A stretch of 64,000 nt of DNA from Saprospiraceae bacterium (GTDB lineage: Bacteria > Bacteroidota > Bacteroidia > Chitinophagales > Saprospiraceae). The translations under genes and the position numbers were made by a program. A model generated the notes under the pieces. It was given only the letters and a program-made list of their open reading frames with translations, was not told the origin of the DNA and did no database searches. Below are positions 57,990 through 64,000 of this stretch, one piece after another. The stretch lies in assembly GCA_020628095.1 (NCBI GenBank), contig JAHDFP010000007.1:1-64000 (forward strand). Reading direction: 5' to 3'. The first letter of the stretch is position 1, and each line of letters begins with the position of its first letter.

Positions 57990-59534
57990 ATGCTTAGTAG
58001 GATATTTCTGCTTGTGGTATGTAGTCTTTTCTTAATTCAAACCAATCAAGCTCAAAACTATGTATGCGGCACAGTCAGCTCCGATGAAGCCATGTCTATT
58101 CTTAGAATGAATAAAAAGAATGCGGTGGATAGAGCTTATGCCAAGATGGATGAGGTTTTTATACCTGTACAATTCAATCTTGTAGGAGATGCGCAGGGTA
58201 ATGGAAGAATAGATGAGATTACCATGTATGAAGCAATCTGTAATCTGAATGAAAGATATGAAGGAACTAATATCCGATTTTACATTAATGGGTTTACATA
58301 TTTGGATAACGGTTTTGTACATGAACATTTAAACGGATTAACTCAGACTGGCAGGAGAGCAGTAAATGATGCCAAACATCCCAATGCTCTAAATGTATTT
58401 ATGGTGCAAGAGCCTGGACAAGGTGTAGCAGGGTATTATACTGGTGGTTTAGATATTGTTATGATGCGCAATACCGCAACAAATGATTCAAGGTATACAT
58501 TAGAACACGAATTAGGGCATTTTTTCTCTTTAGCGCATACACATATTGGTTGGGATCAAATAGAACAAAGAGATGGAAACGGGAATATAATCGTCCCTTT
58601 TACCAGATATAATCCAAACATTCATGGAGATACTGTTACAATAACAACAATAACGTCTAATCAAGGAGGAACTACCCAGGTTGAATTGGTAGATGGAAGC
58701 AATTGCAATACTGCGGGAGATATGATATGTGATACACCACCCGATTATGGCTTTGGTTTTACTTGTAATTGTTGTCGTATGACTTTTGATGTGTGGGATA
58801 GGAACGGCGATAAGATAGAACCTATGATAGACAACGTCATGTCTTACTCTGATGGGTGCATGCCGTACAGGTTCTCAGAAGAACAAGTTACTGTAATGCA
58901 CGCCGATATTGCATCTGCAAGAAGGACATATCTCAGAACAGGAGAAGTCAATACTTATGACCCTATAGTCACCGAGACTGTAATCCATGAGCCAATATTC
59001 GGCGATAGAATAGAGACTTATAATGGGGTAAATATAGAGTGGGAAGCAGTCGCTAATGCAGAAGCTTATATTATCAGAATAGAAGGATCTAATGCTGATA
59101 ATAATGTAGAAGTGCAATTGACAGAAACTCAATACTACGCCGAGGAATTAGAACCAAATGACACTTACTTTGTCAGTGTATATCCTATCAGTAAGTTCGG
59201 AATTAATTGTGCGGCGAATGCGTCTGTAACGCTATTCGAGACTGGATCTGGTACAACCAATATAGAGGAGATAGAAAACGGCACGATCGAAATCTTTCCT
59301 AATCCAGTGAGCAAAGGACAAAGTATCAAACTGGTTAATAACCTAACATCAACAGAAGACTCAAGTCTAAGAATTATAGATCTTAGCGGTAAAGTTTTAC
59401 ATAGTACAAAACTAATTTCTAGCAACAGAACTCAGGAAATTAATATTTCTAAACTAAACTTAGATTCTGGAATCTATCTGGTAGAAATAGAAAATAATAG
59501 TCAGCAAATAATCAAAAGAATAATCGTAGAATAG
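57990..59534 (+). CDS. Secreted M43-like zinc metalloprotease with T9SS sorting domain
   Basis: The product has 514 residues: signal peptide to about residue 21, a propeptide-like region, then a metzincin catalytic domain with HELGHFFSLAH (His173, Glu174, His177, His183) and a Met-turn region NVMSYSDGCMPYRFSEEQ. The position usually Gly in HExxHxxGxxH is Ser here. The inserted region carries a cysteine cluster (FTCNCCRMTF). A fibronectin-III-like domain follows (about 330-410), then a type A T9SS sorting domain from EIFPNPVSKG to the end. It resembles pappalysin/cytophagalysin peptidases. sucC starts 16 bp below, so they may share a transcript. Confidence 0.9.
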   Translation: MLSRIFLLVVCSLFLIQTNQAQNYVCGTVSSDEAMSILRMNKKNAVDRAYAKMDEVFIPVQFNLVGDAQGNGRIDEITMYEAICNLNERYEGTNIRFYINGFTYLDNGFVHEHLNGLTQTGRRAVNDAKHPNALNVFMVQEPGQGVAGYYTGGLDIVMMRNTATNDSRYTLEHELGHFFSLAHTHIGWDQIEQRDGNGNIIVPFTRYNPNIHGDTVTITTITSNQGGTTQVELVDGSNCNTAGDMICDTPPDYGFGFTCNCCRMTFDVWDRNGDKIEPMIDNVMSYSDGCMPYRFSEEQVTVMHADIASARRTYLRTGEVNTYDPIVTETVIHEPIFGDRIETYNGVNIEWEAVANAEAYIIRIEGSNADNNVEVQLTETQYYAEELEPNDTYFVSVYPISKFGINCAANASVTLFETGSGTTNIEEIENGTIEIFPNPVSKGQSIKLVNNLTSTEDSSLRIIDLSGKVLHSTKLISSNRTQEINISKLNLDSGIYLVEIENNSQQIIKRIIVE

Positions 59535-59550
59535 TCAATCAGATTAAAAT

Positions 59551-60753
59551 ATGAATTTACACGAATATCAAGCGAAAGAATTAATAGAGAGTTACGGAGT
59601 TCCTATCCAAAAGGGCATCATGGCCGAATCACTGGATGATGCGGTCGCAGCGTACCACAAAATAGTAGAAGAATCAGGAAATGATGTAGCCATAGTCAAA
59701 GCGCAAATCCATGCAGGTGGAAGAGGAAAAGGAGGCGGAGTCAAACTTGCCAAAAATCTGGATGAACTAAAAGAACATGCTGGTAATATCCTAAGCATGA
59801 TGCTAAAGACTCCACAGACTCCTGGTGGAATGGAAGGACCAGGAAAACTTGTATCAAAGATACTTGTAGCAGAAGATGCTTATGCTCCTGATTTTGATGC
59901 ATGCAAGGAGTTTTATGTTTCTATCCTGATGGATAGGGAGAAACAACGCAATGTTATCATATACTCCACAGAAGGAGGTATGGACATAGAAAAAGTGGCA
60001 GAGGAGACACCGCATCTTGTGCATAAGGAGTGGGTAGATCCGCAGCTAGGATTGCAAGGGTTTCAGACAAGAAAGGTGGCCTTTAATCTTGGATTATCTG
60101 GGGCAGCTTTCAAGAATATGACAAAATTCATTGCCAAATTGTATAAAGCCTTTGTCTCATCTGATGCGTCTCTTATAGAGATCAATCCTACTGTCAAAAC
60201 AGGAGATGATCGCATTATAGCGGTAGATACGAAGTTGAGCCTCGATGGCAATGCCTTATTCCGTCATCCTGAATTAGAAGAGCTAAGAGACGAGAGCGAG
60301 GAAGATCCTACGGAGGTGGAAGCGAAAAGCATCGGCCTTAATTATGTCAAACTTGATGGAAATGTGGGTTGTATGGTAAATGGAGCTGGATTGGCTATGG
60401 CGACTATGGATATCATCAAACTATCAGGAGGTTCTCCAGCCAATTTCTTAGACGTAGGAGGTACAGCAGATGCTAAAAGAGTAGAGAGTGCCTTCAAAAT
60501 CATACTAAGAGACCCTAATGTCAAAGCCATACTAATAAACATATTTGGTGGTATCGTGAGATGTGACAGAGTAGCTCAAGGAGTCGTAGATGCTTATAAA
60601 AATATGGGTACAATATCAGTACCTATCATAGTAAGACTACAAGGCACCAATGCAGATATAGCTAAAGAGCTTATAGATAATAGTGGGCTCGCAGTAAAGT
60701 CGGCTGTGCTATTGCAAGAGGCCGCTGATCTGGTCAAAGAAGTGGTAAGCTAA
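59551..60753 (+). CDS. sucC: Succinyl-CoA synthetase beta subunit (SucC)
   Basis: SucC with SucD converts succinyl-CoA to succinate while making ATP or GTP in the TCA cycle. The 400-residue product has an N-terminal ATP-grasp domain (MNLHEYQAKELIESYGVP; AQIHAGGRGKGGGVK) and a C-terminal CoA-ligase domain (INPTVKT, GNVGCMVNGAGLAMATMD, FLDVGGTA, NIFGGIVRCD, VRLQGTN). Length is near the family norm of 388-400. sucD is not adjacent; the gene follows a secreted protease, an unusual neighbour, and a strong terminator lies just past its stop. Confidence 0.97.
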   Translation: MNLHEYQAKELIESYGVPIQKGIMAESLDDAVAAYHKIVEESGNDVAIVKAQIHAGGRGKGGGVKLAKNLDELKEHAGNILSMMLKTPQTPGGMEGPGKLVSKILVAEDAYAPDFDACKEFYVSILMDREKQRNVIIYSTEGGMDIEKVAEETPHLVHKEWVDPQLGLQGFQTRKVAFNLGLSGAAFKNMTKFIAKLYKAFVSSDASLIEINPTVKTGDDRIIAVDTKLSLDGNALFRHPELEELRDESEEDPTEVEAKSIGLNYVKLDGNVGCMVNGAGLAMATMDIIKLSGGSPANFLDVGGTADAKRVESAFKIILRDPNVKAILINIFGGIVRCDRVAQGVVDAYKNMGTISVPIIVRLQGTNADIAKELIDNSGLAVKSAVLLQEAADLVKEVVS

Positions 60754-60777
60754 TTACCTAAAAAATATATAATCTGT

Positions 60778-60810
60778 AAAAAGGACTGCGATTGTATCAC
60801 AGTCCTTTTT
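60778..60810 (+). terminator. Intrinsic terminator after sucC
   Basis: An 11-bp stem (60778-60788 with 60800-60810) holds GGACTG/CAGTCC with A5 and T5 flanks and an 11-nt loop. It lies 24 nt past the sucC stop and ends at the stop codon of the convergent pseudogene, so both may use it. Confidence 0.85.
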
Positions 60811-61220
60811 TAGTATTCGTAGATAATATTCTCCGGATATATTTCGATATGTAGGACAACATGGCTACTGGTGTCCGTCCTTAGCTTACTTATGTCAAAT
60901 GTTACACTTTTCCGCAGTCTAGTTATACGATCTTCATTATTCGAATTGAGAATACCGCAAAGGTGGCAAAGTACCATTGGTCACTGTATTGACATTCAAC
61001 TCGTAATCCCACGAGTCACCATCTTCGCCCTCATCTTCTACTATTAACTCCAGACAATCTCCTGATATACTATGATCTTTGATGGGACTGATATAGTCGA
61101 TAGGTGCAATGATTAATTGTTCTATATTAATCTCTTTTTCGCAAGGATTAGTGGGATTGTCATCTGTGCAGAAAATAATATAAGAAAAAGAACGAGTGTT
61201 AGAATGAGGCTTGTTTTCAT
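60810..61220 (-). pseudogene. Frameshifted lipoprotein gene (two frameshifts)
   Basis: No single frame covers this stretch, but three frames join into one coherent small lipoprotein. Frame one gives MKTSLILTLVLF from the ATG at 61218-61220; it breaks at the A5 run 61185-61189, where one added base would continue into SYIIFCTDDNPTNPCEKEIN, a lipobox-like Cys followed by acidic residues. That frame runs through GDCLELIVEDEGEDGDSWDY to TNGTLPPL; near 60955-60960 one base too many shifts it to GILNSNNEDRITRLRKSV and on to the end, HIEIYPENIIYEY, stop at 60810. The rebuilt product has about 136 residues. Sequencing error at the homopolymer is possible for the first shift. Confidence 0.7.
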
Positions 61221-61324
61221 ATCTTATGACTATTATAAACTTAGACCAATATTATCCACTGACCGTTGGTCAAATGAATGAAATTCTGATAAACAAACGT
61301 TCTATATTTATGTTTTAGGATCCT

Positions 61325-61918
61325 ATGGTAGAACAAAGAAACTATCTCATCCATCCCCATTATCTCGCCATGGGATTACTACTTATAGGGGTGACTTCTT
61401 TATTCTTAGGATTTTCGGGAGCTTACCTTTACAGTCGTGTACAGAATGGTATGGAACCTCTCGATGTACCCGCCTTATTTATATTCAATACATTGATTTT
61501 AGTAGTATCGAGTGTGACACTAATTTATGCCATGAGATACTATAAGTCGGACCAAACCAGAAATTACCAAATATCACTTGGCGCTACTTTAGCTCTTACT
61601 ATCGTATTCTTGATCAGTCAGATTATCGCTTGGAAGCAATTATACGACCAGGGTATTTTTGTGGATCACAGCAACCTAGCATCTTATCTTTATATCATTT
61701 CGATTATTCACTTTGCTCATGTTATAGCGGGCATCCCTTTCCTTGCCATTTTCCTTTTCACGTCTATCAAAAGAATGAAAGAACCCGTCAGTGTCTTAGT
61801 CTATTTCTCTGATCCGGATAAGAAAAGAAAACTAAAACTACTTACTATCTATTGGCACTTCTTAGATATACTCTGGATCTACTTAGTAGTTTTCTTTTTG
61901 GTCAACTGTTTATTTTGA
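61325..61918 (+). CDS. Cytochrome c oxidase subunit III family protein
   Basis: The product has 197 residues with five membrane helices (about 15-35, 48-68, 82-105, 120-145, 172-195), the normal number for bacterial subunit III of heme-copper oxidases. The C-terminal YWHFLDILWIYLVVFF is the strongest family signature. The subunit stabilises the catalytic core of a terminal oxidase in the inner membrane. No other oxidase subunit lies next to it, so it is either a detached gene or serves a complex coded elsewhere. Its stop overlaps the convergent DUF6624 gene by 9 bp. Confidence 0.9.
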   Translation: MVEQRNYLIHPHYLAMGLLLIGVTSLFLGFSGAYLYSRVQNGMEPLDVPALFIFNTLILVVSSVTLIYAMRYYKSDQTRNYQISLGATLALTIVFLISQIIAWKQLYDQGIFVDHSNLASYLYIISIIHFAHVIAGIPFLAIFLFTSIKRMKEPVSVLVYFSDPDKKRKLKLLTIYWHFLDILWIYLVVFFLVNCLF

Positions 61919-62887
61919 ACCCTTCTTTTTGGCTTTTCTTACGGCAAGTTTTTTCTTGTGGACTTCTACATCCCAAGTAAAATCATATCTCTGAGCATAA
62001 TCATTAAGAGGTCCTAATCCGACTTCTTCTCTTCTCTTATCCACATTTTCTGGATCTTCTATTTCGAAAAAGTAGTGCTCCAGAGTTTCCTTATCCTGTC
62101 CCACTTGACTACCGTAGACCTGCGGCTTTTTTAGTCCCAGATTAACTCTGTCTATAAGCAGTGCTAACGATCTCCACTTGAGTTCTCCGGCATCAGCGGC
62201 TTCTTTGAGTATAGGTAGATATTTTCTCTGAGTAGTACTATCAGCATGCTGTATGACGAGAAAGGCTGTGCTCGCATATCGTGGTCCTACGGAAGATTTG
62301 CCAGGATATCCTTGCTCATCTATTATCTCTGATATACGCGCCGTATTCGCTTCATCCACAGGATTCTGCAATGCCCATAGAGAATCCATTTGTGGACAAT
62401 CCCATCCATGCTCTTTGATAATCGGTCCCATCTGTCTTCTGTATTGCTGATCTGTGACTGATATGACAGCCATTTCTTTCATGAGGTCTATATCTATACC
62501 CTCTTTGCATGCGACAAGGTCGTGACGTAAGTTAAGTTCTCTTTCGAATCCAGTATTCCTTAAAAAATCAAATTCTTCTTGCTCAAAAATCGATAGAGCC
62601 ATTCCCCAGTTTAGTTCCATCGCCTTGGACAATTGAGTATCATAATACTCTAGGTTATCGCCACTATATCCACAAGCTGCAGCCCGCATCGTGCTCAATA
62701 CACTCGTTTGCTGAATTGTAAATGCGTCGGTGTAATAAGTCATGCAAGAATCAAATTTCTCTGCATGCATCGCCTTTTCTCCTAACTGGACTAATCTTAT
62801 ATACTCAGGGTCACTCGAAGAAAATTGCTGAGCCATGGACGAAAAACTAAATAGCGTCAAGACTAGTAGAAATTGTATCTTTTTCAT
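61910..62887 (-). CDS. DUF6624-family exported protein
   Basis: The product has 325 residues with a signal peptide ending in SMAQ. After a helical, TPR-like first half (about 25-110) comes the DUF6624 pattern: RRQMGPIIKEHGWDCPQ, GYPGKSSVG, FLVIQHADSTTQRKYLPILKEAADAGE and LALLIDRVNLGLKKPQVYGSQ. Its biochemical function is not known. The C-terminus is strongly basic (HKKKLAVRKAKKKGSK). It overlaps the convergent oxidase gene by 9 bp. Confidence 0.82.
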   Translation of the reverse strand: MKKIQFLLVLTLFSFSSMAQQFSSSDPEYIRLVQLGEKAMHAEKFDSCMTYYTDAFTIQQTSVLSTMRAAACGYSGDNLEYYDTQLSKAMELNWGMALSIFEQEEFDFLRNTGFERELNLRHDLVACKEGIDIDLMKEMAVISVTDQQYRRQMGPIIKEHGWDCPQMDSLWALQNPVDEANTARISEIIDEQGYPGKSSVGPRYASTAFLVIQHADSTTQRKYLPILKEAADAGELKWRSLALLIDRVNLGLKKPQVYGSQVGQDKETLEHYFFEIEDPENVDKRREEVGLGPLNDYAQRYDFTWDVEVHKKKLAVRKAKKKGSK

Positions 62888-62951
62888 TCTTAGGTATTTT
62901 TCTTTTAAACGAGAAATTAAATAAACTTTGTGATTAATAGTTACGCTCTTT

Positions 62952-64000
62952 TCACAATGATTTGTTAATGACTACCACTGTATCGAGATCAAATTTTTCT
63001 TGTAATAAGCGACCGATAATACCTTGCTGATCCCTATTCATCTTATCCCATTTGACAAATGCTACAGGCAAATCCTTATTGAGATCAGAATAATTAGTCA
63101 TCTGAGATACAGCCAACCCAAATTCTTCGATATCGGGAAAGATAATTTTTAGTTCTTTACTCACTTCAGCAAACTTAGCTGAGTCTTGTGCGAAAAAATT
63201 ATCCTTTTGGTTAACGTGTTCTATCCATTTTTGTCGGGCCTCTCGTTCCGCTTTGATCTCTTCTAATTGCGTATTCAGCTTATCGTCAAGGCCCGATAAC
63301 TGAGAATTCATTTGATCTATTTTCTCTAAGTCTATATCGCTAGTGGATATGATTTGCACTTCTTGGATATACTCTAATCCCAACTCTTTCAGGCTTTTTT
63401 TGTAACCATCTATTTTGCTTTCATTGATGAGGTCACCGTATACTTTGAGTAACAATTTATTAGGGTTATCTACTGGAAGCAATTTGTATCCATCTAGATG
63501 CTCGCTTTCCTGAGGGTTAAAATTGAGTGAGATAAATTGTTTCAATAATCTATCGCGATTATACTTCTTGTAGACGGAGGAAAATATCAATACACTCGGG
63601 ATAATCATCATGACACTAAACAAGGTGACGATGATCATATTTTTTCTACGATCCCTAGGAGAAGAATATTTTTTGAAAGGAAAATTCATCTGACGTATAA
63701 TAACATACGTCGCAAAGGCTACGAAGAAAGAATTGAGAAAAAATAGATAAAAAGCCTTCAGTGCGACATCCCATTCCGCATTAGCGATACCAAATCCTGT
63801 AACACAAAGTGGAGGCATCAAGGCCGTCGCAATGGCAACTCCTGGTAGGGTCGTCGATATATCCTTTCTTGCAATAGAGACTATACCCGCGATGCCGCCA
63901 AAAACGGCAATCAATATATCGAGAAACGTGGGCTCTGTCCTTGCTTGGATCTGATCAGTAAAATCATCTAGTGGCGTCAACCAAAAGTATAAAGTAGAAG
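62952..64000 (-). CDS. DUF389 family membrane protein, cut by window edge
   Basis: The frame is open to the window edge at 64000, so the N-terminus is missing; about 349 residues are visible. The start of the visible part (STLYFWLTPLDDF, then FLDILIAVFGGIAGIVSIARK and LPGVAIATALMPPLCVTGFGIA) matches the conserved membrane core of DUF389/TIGR00341 proteins. Two further membrane helices follow (about 80-105 and 120-140), then a long, charged, coiled-coil-like periplasmic or cytoplasmic tail of about 200 residues. The role of the family is not established. A TTG at 63980 is internal and not a true start. Confidence 0.88.
   Translation of the reverse strand, partial: STLYFWLTPLDDFTDQIQARTEPTFLDILIAVFGGIAGIVSIARKDISTTLPGVAIATALMPPLCVTGFGIANAEWDVALKAFYLFFLNSFFVAFATYVIIRQMNFPFKKYSSPRDRRKNMIIVTLFSVMMIIPSVLIFSSVYKKYNRDRLLKQFISLNFNPQESEHLDGYKLLPVDNPNKLLLKVYGDLINESKIDGYKKSLKELGLEYIQEVQIISTSDIDLEKIDQMNSQLSGLDDKLNTQLEEIKAEREARQKWIEHVNQKDNFFAQDSAKFAEVSKELKIIFPDIEEFGLAVSQMTNYSDLNKDLPVAFVKWDKMNRDQQGIIGRLLQEKFDLDTVVVINKSL

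Noticed and set aside
1-64000. tRNA, rRNA, insertion sequences, integrases, prophage or toxin-antitoxin genes
   Set aside because: No transposase, integrase or phage protein was recognised among the frames, and no cloverleaf or rRNA-like stretch was noticed in the intergenic DNA; a covariance-model search was not possible here.

Overview
The window looks like chromosomal DNA of an AT-rich member of the Bacteroidota. The evidence is a SusC/SusD pair, three proteins ending in type IX secretion (T9SS) sorting domains, many short lipoprotein signal peptides, near absence of Shine-Dalgarno sites, and promoter boxes of the TAnnTTTG type. The giant secreted repeat protein and the tandem ASPIC/UnbV lipoproteins suggest a Saprospiria-like (Lewinella-type) lineage; that placement is inference.

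Layout. (a) 1-3.0 kb: a small lipoprotein, a doubtful open frame, class II fructose-bisphosphatase (glpX), a 76-residue basic protein with its own terminator, and two plus-strand lipoproteins (NTF2-like; DUF6970-like). (b) 3.0-27.0 kb: twelve co-directional minus-strand genes, mostly separated by 25 bp or less, forming a polysaccharide-utilisation-like locus. In transcription order these are SusC, SusD, a hairpin terminator, three paralogous two-propeller ASPIC/UnbV lipoproteins with an unknown lipoprotein between the first two, a secreted GH65 enzyme, a cytoplasmic GH13 alpha-glucosidase, a vanadium-haloperoxidase-like lipoprotein, a T9SS cargo protein, a sodium:solute symporter and a sterol-desaturase-type membrane hydroxylase. 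The simplest reading is capture of an alpha-glucosylated compound at the surface, trimming by GH65, uptake, and cleavage inside by GH13. (c) 27.2-37.1 kb: core metabolism: an acyltransferase, a bile-acid/sodium-type transporter, purL, feoA-feoB and typA. (d) 37.3-41.0 kb: a plus-strand run of an alpha/beta hydrolase-OsmC fusion, an alpha/beta hydrolase, an NAPE-PLD-like metallo-hydrolase and a TPMT-like methyltransferase. (e) 41.1-45.7 kb: a 1532-residue secreted protein with nine tandem repeats between two copies of another domain. (f) 46-64 kb: S46 dipeptidyl-peptidase, dnaK, panB-mltG, tilS, mdh, an M43-type metalloprotease, sucC, a twice-frameshifted lipoprotein pseudogene, a cytochrome oxidase subunit III, a DUF6624 protein, and a DUF389 membrane protein cut by the window edge.

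The points most worth a second look are: the ASPIC/UnbV-rich locus, in which the haloperoxidase-like protein keeps every vanadate ligand and the GH65 protein keeps a hydrolase-type base; the higher-order duplication inside the giant repeat protein; a 13-bp hairpin plus U-tract downstream of mdh that overlaps the start codon and signal peptide of the next gene; and the pseudogene at 60810-61220, found by joining reading frames. No tRNA, rRNA, CRISPR array, insertion sequence or prophage was seen.
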